DNA of 64,000 bases from Bacteroidales bacterium (GTDB lineage Bacteria > Bacteroidota > Bacteroidia > Bacteroidales > UBA932), in NCBI GenBank assembly GCA_015060455.1, contig SUYM01000003.1, forward strand, positions 1-64,000, written 5' to 3'. The position numbers and the translations under genes are program-made. How positions within the stretch are numbered: position 1 is the stretch's first letter; every line of letters begins with the position of its first letter. The notes beneath the pieces were generated by a model, which saw nothing but the letters and a program-made list of their open reading frames with translations, was not told where the DNA came from and ran no database searches. This document shows, piece by piece, positions 42,363 to 51,175 of this stretch.

Positions 42363-43529
42363 ATGGCAAACAAGAGAGATTACTACGAGGTGCTTGGCGT
42401 GGCCAAGGGCGCTTCGGCAGATGAAATCAAGAAGGCATATAGAAAACTGGCGGTAAAATACCACCCTGACAAGAATCCGGGCAACAAGGAGGCCGAGGAG
42501 AAGTTCAAGGAGGCGGCGGAGGCGTATTCTGTACTCAGCGACCCTGACAAGAAGGCCAAGTATGACCAGTTCGGACATGCAGGCGTAGATGGGGCCGGAC
42601 CGGATTTCAGCCATGGTTTCGGAGACCTGAACGACATTCTCAACGACCTGTTCGGAGGTGGATTCAGCGGTTTCAGCGGCTTCGGAGGCGGTTTTGGAGG
42701 CTTCGGCAGAGGCGGGCAGCGTCAGCAGCAGAGAGTCTATCGCGGGCGCGACATCAGAGTCCGAGTAAAACTGACGTTGGAGGAAATCGCGAAGGGCGTT
42801 GAAAAGGACATCAGCATCGAGAAGAATGTACCTTGCGAGGACTGTGGTGGAAGAGGTGCAAGAAACAGCGGCGACATCAAGACCTGTCCGGCCTGCAACG
42901 GCACAGGACAGGTGCAGAGGGTCGTGAACAGCATCTTCGGTCAGTCATTCGCATATTCGACCTGTCAGCAGTGCGGTGGCGAGGGCAAGATCATCAGCAA
43001 TCCGTGCCGCACATGTTCAGGAACAGGGCTTGTCCGCAAGCGTGAGACAATAAAGGTCAAGATTCCGGCAGGCGTTGAAGCGGGTATGCAGTTGAACGTT
43101 CAGGGCGAAGGTCATGCAGCAAAGAACAACGGCATAAACGGAGACCTGCTTGTAGTGATAGAGGAACAGGAGCATCCTAACCTCAAAAGAGAAGGCAATA
43201 ACCTTTACTATACTAAAATAATCTCTATACCTGATGCTGTTCTCGGTGCCGACGTGGATATACCATGTCTTGACGGAACATACAGAGTCAAGGTGGAGCC
43301 GGGCACTCAGTCAGGCACAGTCATCAGACTGCGCGGAAAAGGTCTTCCGACCGTGAACGGATACGGAGGCACAGGCGACCTGTATGTAAAATTTGCGGTA
43401 TGGATTCCTAAGAAACTGAGCAAGGAAGAAAAGTCCATAATCGAATCCCTGCGCAACAAGGATTCATTCAAGCCGGACCCGACAAAGGAAGATAAAAGTT
43501 TCTTCGAAAGATTAAAAGGTCTGTTCTAA
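42363..43529 (+). CDS. dnaJ: Chaperone DnaJ
   Basis: A 388-residue type I J-protein that stimulates DnaK. The J domain has HPD at 34-36, followed by a Gly/Phe-rich linker (about 85-120). Four zinc-ribbon repeats follow ([36 protein letters not shown]) and two C-terminal substrate-binding beta domains. It forms a two-gene operon with grpE; dnaK is not in the window. Confidence 0.97.
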   Translation: MANKRDYYEVLGVAKGASADEIKKAYRKLAVKYHPDKNPGNKEAEEKFKEAAEAYSVLSDPDKKAKYDQFGHAGVDGAGPDFSHGFGDLNDILNDLFGGGFSGFSGFGGGFGGFGRGGQRQQQRVYRGRDIRVRVKLTLEEIAKGVEKDISIEKNVPCEDCGGRGARNSGDIKTCPACNGTGQVQRVVNSIFGQSFAYSTCQQCGGEGKIISNPCRTCSGTGLVRKRETIKVKIPAGVEAGMQLNVQGEGHAAKNNGINGDLLVVIEEQEHPNLKREGNNLYYTKIISIPDAVLGADVDIPCLDGTYRVKVEPGTQSGTVIRLRGKGLPTVNGYGGTGDLYVKFAVWIPKKLSKEEKSIIESLRNKDSFKPDPTKEDKSFFERLKGLF

Positions 43530-43545
43530 TAAACCGACCTAAATG

Positions 43546-43577
43546 TTTGCCATATTGAAATATTCTGATTATTTTTG
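43546..43577 (+). promoter_or_regulatory. Consensus promoter of the uronate operon
   Basis: TTTG (43546-43549) - 20 nt - TATTTTTG (43570-43577) is a full Bacteroidetes consensus. ATG 43628 follows after a leader of about 45 nt. No operator palindrome or regulator gene was recognised nearby. Confidence 0.8.
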
Positions 43578-43627
43578 TGTGTTGTCATGGACAAACCTAT
43601 AATAACACATAAATAAAAACTAAAATT

Positions 43628-44422
43628 ATGGTAAACTTTTCACTTGAAGGTAAAGTAGCACTCGTAACAGGTGCGTCTTACGGAATCGGATTCGCAATCG
43701 CGACTGGATTTGCACAGGCTGGAGCAAAGATCGTTTTCAACGACATCAAGCAGGAACTTGTTGACAAGGGACTTGCAGCATACAAGGAACTCGGCATCGA
43801 GGCACACGGATATGTATGCGACGTCACCAATGAAGACCAGGTGAACGCTATGGTCGCTCAGATCGAGCAGGAAGTTGGTCCGATCAACATCCTCGTGAAC
43901 AACGCCGGCATCATCAAGAGAATCCCTATGCACGAAATGAGTGCAGCAGAGTTCCGTCAGGTGATTGACATCGACCTCAACGGTCCTTTCATCTGCGCAA
44001 AGGCAGTCCTTCCTACAATGATGAAACTCGGAGCAGGTAAGATCATCAACATTTGCTCAATGATGTCTGAACTCGGACGTGAGACTGTTTCTGCATATGC
44101 AGCAGCAAAGGGTGGTCTCAAGATGCTTACAAGAAACATCGCATCAGAGTACGGTCAATACAACATCCAGTGTAACGGTATCGGCCCGGGCTACATCGCA
44201 ACTCCGCAGACCGCTCCTCTTCGCGAGCGTCAGGCAGACGGCAGCCGTCATCCGTTCGATGCCTTCATCGTAGCAAAGACTCCTGCTGAGCGTTGGGGTA
44301 CACCAGAAGACCTCATGGGTCCTGCAGTATTCCTCGCATCTGAGGCTTCTGACTTCGTAAACGGTCACGTGCTTTATGTTGACGGAGGTATCCTCGCTTA
44401 CATCGGAAAACAGCCTAAGTAA
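43628..44422 (+). CDS. SDR-family oxidoreductase, gluconate 5-dehydrogenase/KduD-like
   Basis: A 264-residue classical short-chain dehydrogenase: TGASYGIGFAIA (cofactor loop), NNAGII, and a catalytic Ser-Tyr-Lys set in NICSMMSELGRETVSAYAAAKGG. The C-terminal FVNGHVLYVDGGILAYIG resembles gluconate 5-dehydrogenase (IdnO), but the neighbours KduI, KdgK and KdgA make 2,5-diketo-3-deoxygluconate reduction to KDG (the KduD step) the likely job. It is the first gene of the operon, and its stop overlaps the DUF4861 start. Codon bias suggests high expression. Confidence 0.85.
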   Translation: MVNFSLEGKVALVTGASYGIGFAIATGFAQAGAKIVFNDIKQELVDKGLAAYKELGIEAHGYVCDVTNEDQVNAMVAQIEQEVGPINILVNNAGIIKRIPMHEMSAAEFRQVIDIDLNGPFICAKAVLPTMMKLGAGKIINICSMMSELGRETVSAYAAAKGGLKMLTRNIASEYGQYNIQCNGIGPGYIATPQTAPLRERQADGSRHPFDAFIVAKTPAERWGTPEDLMGPAVFLASEASDFVNGHVLYVDGGILAYIGKQPK

Positions 44423-45660
44423 TGAAAAGAGGACTTATTCTTATTGCTGCAGCCATACAGTTCATTCTGTCTGGCTGCGGCAGTGTTTTAACGGTAAATG
44501 TCAGCAACCCACTCCAGGTGGACAGGCATCCTGAACTGATAGAACTGGTATTGTCTGATGTCACTGCAAAACTCTCCCTCAGAGAGGGTGAAAAATTCGT
44601 CATCACAAGCAACGGAGCAGAAGTTCCGTACCAGATCACATACGACGGCAAGGTTGTATTTCCAGCTACTCTGGGAGGCGGTGCATCACAGGATTTCGTC
44701 CTTCGTAAAGGCACACCTGCAGAAGTCGTAACCAAAGTACGCGGTGACCACTATCCGAAAAGGGTTGATGACATCTGCTGGGAAAATGATTTGGTAGGCT
44801 TCAGAGTATATGGATTCAAGGAGGACAATCCTTCCGGATATGACATCTTCACAAAGAAGAACACAGACCTCCCTGTAATACCTGAAATGTACAGACTTGC
44901 TCTTGATCCGGGGCAGAAAAAAATCGAGAAGAAGATCAAGAAGGAATTCGGCAAGGATTCCGCTGCTGTTTTCCACAACAAGAGGTCATTCCATATTGAC
45001 CATGGATATGGCGCAGATTTCTATGCAGTTGGACCGACACTTGGAGCCGGCACCTCGGCCCTTCTTGACGGAGATGAAATCATATATCCGTTCTGTTATG
45101 ACACATTCGAGATTCTTGACAACGGTCCGCTCAGATTCACAATGAAACTGACATTCAGGCCATTCAAGATTGGAAATTGCGAGAATGTTGTAGAAACCAG
45201 GACCATAAGCATAGACCTCGGTTCACATTTCACCAAGACCGTCGTATCATTCGAGGGACTTGACGCTCCTACGCCGATTGTAACAGGTATCGTGGTTCAA
45301 GACACAGACGGCAAGGCTATCGGCGACGCGACAAAAGGCTACATCGCCTACCCTGCCCCTACTATGAACTTCGACAAGTTCAATGATGTCGACAACGGCA
45401 TCATCTATGTCGGTCATGTATTCGCTGAAGAATTGGAAAGCACAGGCCTGCGATATTTCTCCGAGCAAGAAAGCAAGAAGAGAAACGGCTCAAAAGGCCA
45501 CATGCTCGCACACTCCACATATGAACCTGGAAAGCCTTTCGTATATTGGTGGGGGTTCGGATGGGATGGAGCCGACATGAAGACTTACGAAGACTGGAAA
45601 AAGCATCTTGATATTTTTTCCGCACAATTGAGAACACCTCTAACAGTTAATTTGAAATAA
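44422..45660 (+). CDS. DUF4861 family lipoprotein
   Basis: A 412-residue exported protein with a lipobox-like signal (MKRGLILIAAAIQFILSGC, Cys at 19). The family signature regions SFHIDHGYGADFYAVGPTLGAG, CYDTFEILDNGPLRFTM and FVYWWGFGWDGADMKT are visible. DUF4861 proteins recur in Bacteroidetes loci for uronate-containing glycans. Their activity is not firmly established; binding or hydrolysis of unsaturated uronides at the cell surface or in the periplasm is a guess. The gene lies between the dehydrogenase and the permease. Confidence 0.82.
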   Translation: MKRGLILIAAAIQFILSGCGSVLTVNVSNPLQVDRHPELIELVLSDVTAKLSLREGEKFVITSNGAEVPYQITYDGKVVFPATLGGGASQDFVLRKGTPAEVVTKVRGDHYPKRVDDICWENDLVGFRVYGFKEDNPSGYDIFTKKNTDLPVIPEMYRLALDPGQKKIEKKIKKEFGKDSAAVFHNKRSFHIDHGYGADFYAVGPTLGAGTSALLDGDEIIYPFCYDTFEILDNGPLRFTMKLTFRPFKIGNCENVVETRTISIDLGSHFTKTVVSFEGLDAPTPIVTGIVVQDTDGKAIGDATKGYIAYPAPTMNFDKFNDVDNGIIYVGHVFAEELESTGLRYFSEQESKKRNGSKGHMLAHSTYEPGKPFVYWWGFGWDGADMKTYEDWKKHLDIFSAQLRTPLTVNLK

Positions 45661-45667
45661 CCTTATT

Positions 45668-47074
45668 ATGGAACAAGTATTCAGTTATATCATCGGACTC
45701 GGTGCGGCGGTGATGATGCCTATCATCTTCACCATCCTCGGACTCTGCATCGGCATAGGATTCAGCAAAGCACTCAAGAGCGGACTTCTCGTCGGAGTCG
45801 GTTTCGTGGGACTTTCTGTGATCACAGCCCTTCTGACCAGCACCCTCGGCCCTGCTCTTGAAAAAGTTGTCGAGATCTACGGACTGCAACTGAAGATATT
45901 CGACATGGGCTGGCCGGCTGCTGCATCAGTGGCATACAACACATCAGTCGGAGCGCTTATCATCCCTGTATGTCTTGGAGTGAACATACTCATGCTCCTT
46001 ACCAAGACAACACGCACAGTGAACATCGACCTCTGGAACTACTGGCATTTCGCCTTCATCGGCGCCATCGTCTATTTCGCGTCAAACAGCATCCTTTGGG
46101 GATTCTTCGCAGCCATCATCTGCTACATCATCACCCTTGTGCTTGCTGACTATACAGCAGACAGATTCCAGAAGTTCTACCCTGGTATGGAGGGCATCTC
46201 CATTCCTCAGCCGTTCTGTCAGGGATTCGTGCCGTTTGCAGAAGTAATCAATGCAGGCCTTGACAAAATTCCGGGCATAAACAAACTCTATATCGACGCA
46301 GAGGGCATGAAGAAGAAATTCGGTCTGCTCGGAGAGCCTCTCTTCCTCGGTATCATCGTGGGTATCACCATCGGTTGCCTTACCTGCAAGACATGGGCAA
46401 ACGTTGTCGAGAACATTCCGTACATCCTTGGCGTCGGCATCAAGATGGGAGCCGTAATGGAACTTATCCCACGTATCACTTCCCTCTTCATCGAAGGTCT
46501 TAAACCTATTTCAGATGCGACCCGCGACCTGATCAACAGGAAGTTCAAGGGAGCGAAGGGTCTTAACATAGGTATGAGTCCGGCACTTGTGATCGGCCAC
46601 CCGACTACACTGGTAGCATCCCTCATCCTTATTCCGATCACCCTTTTCCTTGCTGTGATACTCCCTGGAAACCAGTTCCTTCCACTCGCATCACTTGCAG
46701 GTATGTTCTATCTCTTCCCGCTCATCCTTCCTATCACCAAGGGTAACGTGATCAAGAGTCTTATCATCGGAGTTGTCATCATCGTCATCGGTCTTCTGTT
46801 CGTGACCAACCTTGCGCCATACTTCACACTTGCCGCTCAGGATGTATATGCACAGACAGGAGATGCTGCCGTGAAGATTCCTGACGGATTCCAGGCAGGA
46901 GCACTCGACTTTGCATCAAGCCCACTCGCATGGATCATCTTCCACCTTACCTACTCGTTCAAGTGGATCGGTGTTGCAATACTTGTGGCTTATACAATGA
47001 CCCTTATGTTCTTCAACCGCCGCGCCATCATCAAACTTCAGAAAGGCGAGGCAGACGTGAATGCTAACGAATAA
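45668..47074 (+). CDS. PTS galactitol-type EIIC permease, likely uronate transporter
   Basis: A 468-residue polytopic membrane protein of the galactitol/SgcC EIIC type ([62 protein letters not shown]). No EIIA or EIIB gene accompanies it and the operon has no phosphotransferase components, so it may work as a secondary transporter for uronates or their isomerised products. Its neighbours support this role. About 8 bp separate it from DUF4861 and 11 bp from kduI. Confidence 0.85.
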   Translation: MEQVFSYIIGLGAAVMMPIIFTILGLCIGIGFSKALKSGLLVGVGFVGLSVITALLTSTLGPALEKVVEIYGLQLKIFDMGWPAAASVAYNTSVGALIIPVCLGVNILMLLTKTTRTVNIDLWNYWHFAFIGAIVYFASNSILWGFFAAIICYIITLVLADYTADRFQKFYPGMEGISIPQPFCQGFVPFAEVINAGLDKIPGINKLYIDAEGMKKKFGLLGEPLFLGIIVGITIGCLTCKTWANVVENIPYILGVGIKMGAVMELIPRITSLFIEGLKPISDATRDLINRKFKGAKGLNIGMSPALVIGHPTTLVASLILIPITLFLAVILPGNQFLPLASLAGMFYLFPLILPITKGNVIKSLIIGVVIIVIGLLFVTNLAPYFTLAAQDVYAQTGDAAVKIPDGFQAGALDFASSPLAWIIFHLTYSFKWIGVAILVAYTMTLMFFNRRAIIKLQKGEADVNANE

Positions 47075-47085
47075 AACACAATAAA

Positions 47086-48075
47086 ATGAAAAGAATCCTA
47101 TTTATCGCTGCTTCATTCCTTGTGGCAATGACAGCAAACGCACAACTCAATTACACAGTACAGACAGCATGTCATCCTGATGATGTAAAGCATTATGACA
47201 CAGAGCGTCTCCGCAGCGCATTCCTTATGGAGAAGGTAATGGCTCCGGATGAGATCAACCTCACTTACACTCTTTACGACCGACTTATCTATGGTGGTGC
47301 AATGCCTGTAAACAAGGTTCTTGTCCTTGAAACATTCGACGAACTCAAGGCGGAGAACTTCCTTGACAGACGCGAACTTGGAGTAATCAACGTGGGAGGT
47401 CCCGGCATCGTTACCGTTGTAAATGCAGAAGGCTTGGCTGAGGAATATCCTATGATCTTCAAGGAAGGACTCTACATTGGATGTGGCAACAAGAAGGTAT
47501 CATTCAAGAGCCTTGATGCTGCAAATCCTGCAAAGTTCTACCTCAACTCAACTCCTGCATACAAGGAGTATGTAACTCAACTCATCAGTACAGATGTCAA
47601 AGCCAGCAAGAAGGCGAAGAATGAACTCGGACTCAAATGCAAGGCGGACTATGCCGTTGCAAAGTCTGACAAGTACGGCAAGATGGAAGACAGCAACGAC
47701 CGCGTAGTCAACCAACTCATCGTAAGTTCAGTTCTCGGCAACGTAAAGGGTGGCGGCACAAACCAACTCCAGATGGGTCTCACTGAACTCCAGCCAGGTT
47801 CTGTATGGAACACAATGCCGGCACACACCCACACACGCCGCATGGAGGCATACTTCTACTTTGAGGTAAAGCCGGGCAACGCAATCTGCCACCTCATGGG
47901 CGAGCCTAAGGAGCAGCGCCTTGTGTGGATGCAGAACGAGCAGGCAATCACATCTCCTGAGTGGTCTATCCACGCTGCTGCCGGTACAAGCAACTACATG
48001 TTCATCTGGGGCATGGGTGGAGAGAACCTCAACTATGGAGACAAGGACGAAATTCCTTACACTGAAATGAGATAA
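47086..48075 (+). CDS. kduI: 5-dehydro-4-deoxy-D-glucuronate isomerase KduI with a signal peptide
   Basis: KduI isomerises 4-deoxy-L-threo-5-hexosulose uronate to 3-deoxy-D-glycero-2,5-hexodiulosonate. The catalytic core is clear: [45 protein letters not shown], with the metal-binding His-x-His and Glu of the cupin, then [10 protein letters not shown] and [27 protein letters not shown]. Unusually, residues 1-20 ([20 protein letters not shown]) form a typical signal peptide, and a Lys-rich insert lies around 170-195. At 329 residues it is about 50 longer than cytosolic KduI. A periplasmic location is predicted. Confidence 0.93.
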   Translation: MKRILFIAASFLVAMTANAQLNYTVQTACHPDDVKHYDTERLRSAFLMEKVMAPDEINLTYTLYDRLIYGGAMPVNKVLVLETFDELKAENFLDRRELGVINVGGPGIVTVVNAEGLAEEYPMIFKEGLYIGCGNKKVSFKSLDAANPAKFYLNSTPAYKEYVTQLISTDVKASKKAKNELGLKCKADYAVAKSDKYGKMEDSNDRVVNQLIVSSVLGNVKGGGTNQLQMGLTELQPGSVWNTMPAHTHTRRMEAYFYFEVKPGNAICHLMGEPKEQRLVWMQNEQAITSPEWSIHAAAGTSNYMFIWGMGGENLNYGDKDEIPYTEMR

Positions 48076-48097
48076 ATCAATTTTACAGATCATAACT

Positions 48098-49138
48098 ATG
48101 GCAAAAGTAATTACATTCGGAGAAATCATGCTCCGTCTCGCTACACCTGGTTATCTCAGATTCTCACAGGCGAAGCAGTTCGAAGCGACATTCGGTGGCG
48201 GCGAGGCCAATGTTGCCGTTTCACTTGCAAACTACGGCCTTGAAGCCGAGTTCGTTACAAGATTCCCAAAGAACGACATCGCAGCAAGTTGCATCAAGGA
48301 CCTCCACAGTTATGGAGTGGGCACAAAGCACTGCATCTTCGGCGGAGACCGTCTCGGCATATATTTCCTTGAAACAGGAGCTGTCGCACGTCCAAGCAAG
48401 GTTGTCTATGACCGCGCACACTCTTCTATCGCACAGATAGAGAAGGGCATGATCGACTGGGAGAAGGTGTTCGAGGGTGCTGACTGGTTCCATTGGACAG
48501 GCATCACGCCTGCCATCAGCCAGGGAGCAGCAGACGTATGCCTTGAAGCGATAAAGGCTGCAAACAGACTCGGAGTGACCGTATCATGCGACCTGAACTA
48601 CCGCAAGAACCTCTGGAAATATGGCAAGACTGCCTCTGAGGTTATGCCGGAACTGGTTGCAGGCTGCGACGTCATACTCGGTAATGAAGAGGACGCAGAG
48701 AAGGTATTCGGCATCAAGCCGGAAGGATTCGATGTAACCGCAACTCACGGTGAGGTGAACGCAGCAGAGTTCGAGAGCGTATGCACTCAACTCATGGCCA
48801 AGTTCCCGCGTGCAAAGAAGGTCATCATCACTCTCCGCGGCTCCATCAACGCAAACCACAACACATGGGGCGGAGTGCTTTACAGCAACGGAACTCTCTA
48901 TCAGTCACCACGCTACGACATCACCCACATAGTTGACCGTGTCGGAGGTGGAGACTCATTCATGGGAGGTCTCATCTATGGTCTCATCTCATACCCTGAG
49001 GACGACCAGAAGGCGCTCAACTTTGCTGTGGCGGCGTCATGCCTCAAGCACACCATCTACGGAGACTACAATCAGGTGACTGTCGCAGAGGTCGAGAACC
49101 TCATGAAGGGCGACGGTTCAGGGCGTGTTTCAAGGTAG
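48098..49138 (+). CDS. kdgK: 2-dehydro-3-deoxygluconokinase (KDG kinase)
   Basis: A 346-residue PfkB/ribokinase-family sugar kinase that phosphorylates KDG to KDPG. Motifs: GEIMLRLATPGYLRFSQAKQFEATFGGGEANVA, CDLNYRKNLW, and the ATP/base region VDRVGGGDSFMGGLIYGLIS with the catalytic Asp of GGGDS. It follows kduI by 22 bp and precedes kdgA. Its TAG stop directly abuts the palindromic repeat that fills the gap to kdgA. Confidence 0.94.
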   Translation: MAKVITFGEIMLRLATPGYLRFSQAKQFEATFGGGEANVAVSLANYGLEAEFVTRFPKNDIAASCIKDLHSYGVGTKHCIFGGDRLGIYFLETGAVARPSKVVYDRAHSSIAQIEKGMIDWEKVFEGADWFHWTGITPAISQGAADVCLEAIKAANRLGVTVSCDLNYRKNLWKYGKTASEVMPELVAGCDVILGNEEDAEKVFGIKPEGFDVTATHGEVNAAEFESVCTQLMAKFPRAKKVIITLRGSINANHNTWGGVLYSNGTLYQSPRYDITHIVDRVGGGDSFMGGLIYGLISYPEDDQKALNFAVAASCLKHTIYGDYNQVTVAEVENLMKGDGSGRVSR

Positions 49139-49211
49139 ATTCCTCGTCTTCGCTCGGAATGACAGAATGTAGTATTGTCATTTCGAGCGAGCGAAGCGAG
49201 TCGAGAAATCT
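49137..49211. repeat. Palindromic repeat between kdgK and kdgA
   Basis: AGATTCCTCGTCTTCGCTCGGAATGACA and its inverted partner TGTCATTTCGAGCGAGCGAAGCG...GAGAAATCT flank an 11-bp centre. This is the intergenic form of the element found inside the COG2509 gene at 2434-2510. It could act as an mRNA-stabilising hairpin or attenuator within the operon. Confidence 0.8.
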
Positions 49212-49219
49212 TAAAAACT

Positions 49220-49882
49220 ATGGCAAAATACAACAAACAGCAAATAATAGCGGCTATGAAGGAGACAGGCATGGTCCCTGTATTCTATCATGCCGACATC
49301 GAGACTGCAAAGGCAGTCGTGAAGGCCTGTTACGAAGGTGGCGTTCGCGCATTCGAGTTCACAAACCGCGGAGACTTCGCTCATGAAGTATTCGGCGAAC
49401 TCGTAAAATATGCCAACAAGGAACTTCCGGGCATGATCCTCGGCATCGGTTCTGTGGTAGATGCACCGACAGCGGCCCTCTATCTCCAACTTGGAGCGAA
49501 CTTCGTGGTAGGTCCGCTCTTCAACCCTGAAATCGCACCTGTCTGCAACCGCCGTCTCGTGCCTTACTGCCCTGGATGCGGTACAGTATCGGAAGTGGGC
49601 AAGGCACAGGAACTCGGATGCGACCTCTGCAAGGTGTTCCCTGGCGATGTACTCGGACCTGCATTCGTGAAAGGTCTCAAAGCACCTATGCCATGGAGCC
49701 AGATCATGGTGACAGGAGGTGTTAAGCCGACCAAGGAGAACCTCGAAGGATGGTTCAAGGCAGGAGTAACCTGCGTGGGAATGGGCAGCAACCTCTTCCC
49801 TAAGGAGGCAATCGCAGCAAAGGACTGGGGAGCAATCACCAGACTCTGCACCGATGCACTTGATATCATCAGGAGTCTATAA
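49220..49882 (+). CDS. kdgA: KDPG aldolase (2-dehydro-3-deoxy-phosphogluconate aldolase)
   Basis: A 220-residue class I aldolase that splits KDPG to pyruvate and glyceraldehyde-3-phosphate, the final step of the operon. Visible: [12 protein letters not shown] (catalytic Glu region), [15 protein letters not shown], the Schiff-base lysine in [10 protein letters not shown], and [21 protein letters not shown] start at ATG 49220; an upstream in-frame ATG would translate the repeat element ([10 protein letters not shown]). A strong terminator follows. Confidence 0.94.
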   Translation: MAKYNKQQIIAAMKETGMVPVFYHADIETAKAVVKACYEGGVRAFEFTNRGDFAHEVFGELVKYANKELPGMILGIGSVVDAPTAALYLQLGANFVVGPLFNPEIAPVCNRRLVPYCPGCGTVSEVGKAQELGCDLCKVFPGDVLGPAFVKGLKAPMPWSQIMVTGGVKPTKENLEGWFKAGVTCVGMGSNLFPKEAIAAKDWGAITRLCTDALDIIRSL

Positions 49883-49889
49883 AAGAAAA

Positions 49890-49915
49890 GGACCGGGTCT
49901 GCCGGTCCTTTTTTT
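49890..49915 (+). terminator. Intrinsic terminator of the uronate operon
   Basis: GGACCGG-GTCTG-CCGGTCC followed by seven Ts, 8 bp after the kdgA stop. The inverted A-run on the other side also suits the convergent hpf gene. Confidence 0.9.
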
Positions 49916-49920
49916 ATAGA

Positions 49921-50208
49921 TTATGCTCTCTTTTCTTTCTCCTTTACCAATTTCTCTTTGAGAATATCAGCGCAGTCAACTACTGCATCTTCGAAGGTCT
50001 TTGCATTTTTCTCAACCACGATTGTGCTGCCCGGTACGCTGACGATGACCTTTACATTCTTGTTGTCCTGGTCTGGAAGCAATGAAAGCGCCACATCTAC
50101 ACCTGTAATCGCATCGTAGAACTTCTCGATTCTTGAGAATTTCTTTTCTACAAAGTCCAAAAGTTTCTGATCAGCATTGAACTTGATGGATTGTACTCTA
50201 ATCTCCAT
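49921..50208 (-). CDS. hpf: Ribosome hibernation-promoting factor, short form (HPF/YfiA)
   Basis: A 95-residue protein that binds the 30S subunit and silences ribosomes in stationary phase. The S30AE fold is evident: MEIRVQSIKFNADQKLLDFVEKKFSRIEKFYD, then VKVIVSVPGSTIVVEKNAKTFEDAVVDCADIL and a Lys-rich end. There is no C-terminal dimerisation extension, so it is the short type. It overlaps the upstream recombinase gene by 11 bp and ends the minus-strand operon. Confidence 0.92.
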   Translation of the reverse strand: MEIRVQSIKFNADQKLLDFVEKKFSRIEKFYDAITGVDVALSLLPDQDNKNVKVIVSVPGSTIVVEKNAKTFEDAVVDCADILKEKLVKEKEKRA

Positions 50209-51175
50209 GTTTACCTCCGTTTTTTGCCCTTGGATGGGCTTGTTTATAAATATCTTTCAGTTGAGCAATGCTGCTGTGAGTGTAAATCTGAGTCGTCGCC
50301 AATGAGGAATGTCCCAGCATCTCCTTGATGGAATTCAGATCCGCTCCATCATTGAGCAACTGAGTCGCTATGGAATGTCTAAGGACGTGGGGAGATTTTC
50401 TGCCGTTAATCCCATCGACATCACCAAGTTCCTCCTTTACTGTCCTGTCAAGATAGACCGGATAAAGACTGTCCAGCCCGTATGTGACAAGAAGTGGGTC
50501 TATCAAAGACCTGCACCCGCCGCACAAAGCATCAACCGCTTTCAAATATAATAAAATTTCTTCAGACAATGAATCAACAAGAGGAATTTCTCGCATTTTA
50601 TCGCCCTTTCCATGCACCTTGACAACTTTTCTGCCAAAATCCACATCTCCGAGCGTCAATCCGATGACCTCGCTGCGACGCAGCCCCAATGAATATAGAA
50701 TATTGATTATAAGTCTTGCAAGTCTTTTGCAATATAAGCCCTTGCCATCTTCACCGGTCGGATCGGAAAGAAAAGCCTCCAATGCCTCGGGGGAAGCGTT
50801 GGCCTGAGTACGGACGAAATAATCATCCATGGATTCAAGACGGTAAAACTCCGGCACCCTCTTCATTATCTTAGGACGGGAAACAAGAGAGACAGGATTG
50901 GAGGAGAGCCGGCCCACCTTTATAAGATAATCGCAAAAGCGGCTGAGAACGGACAGGTGAAGATTCACCGTCTTCGGAGATAATTTCCTGTCATCAAGCA
51001 GGTTGACCTCGTATGACCTGAGTTCGGACGGATTCAGGGAGGCTATCAGTTCATCATCATCCTTCACCTGCCTATCCTGAGAGTAATCTTCAAGGACCAA
51101 CCCATAAATCTGCACTGTACGCTCGGAATAACGACGTACAGAACGGATATATTCTATGAAATCAGCAGTTATCAT
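50198..51175 (-). CDS. xerC: Tyrosine recombinase XerC/XerD family
   Basis: A 325-residue tyrosine recombinase with a SAM-like N-terminal core-binding domain (FIEYIRSVRRYSERTVQIYGLVLEDY) and the catalytic set R (SLGLRRSEVIGL), K (VHGKGDKMREIPL), H-x-x-R (HVLRHSIATQL), H (LGHSSLATTQIY) and the nucleophile Y in TQIYTH. Its place beside hpf is usual for the chromosome-dimer recombinase in Bacteroidetes, so it is not taken as a phage integrase. It overlaps the CCA-adding enzyme gene upstream (ATGA). Confidence 0.88.
   Translation of the reverse strand: MITADFIEYIRSVRRYSERTVQIYGLVLEDYSQDRQVKDDDELIASLNPSELRSYEVNLLDDRKLSPKTVNLHLSVLSRFCDYLIKVGRLSSNPVSLVSRPKIMKRVPEFYRLESMDDYFVRTQANASPEALEAFLSDPTGEDGKGLYCKRLARLIINILYSLGLRRSEVIGLTLGDVDFGRKVVKVHGKGDKMREIPLVDSLSEEILLYLKAVDALCGGCRSLIDPLLVTYGLDSLYPVYLDRTVKEELGDVDGINGRKSPHVLRHSIATQLLNDGADLNSIKEMLGHSSLATTQIYTHSSIAQLKDIYKQAHPRAKNGGKHGD

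Noticed and set aside
46288..46641. Minus-strand 117-residue ORF within the EIIC-like permease gene
   Set aside because: Antisense shadow of a strongly supported membrane protein gene.
50198..51175. Phage or integrative-element integrase
   Set aside because: The tyrosine recombinase lies in a housekeeping operon with cca and hpf, with no attachment-site repeats or element genes nearby, so the chromosomal XerC/D role is preferred.
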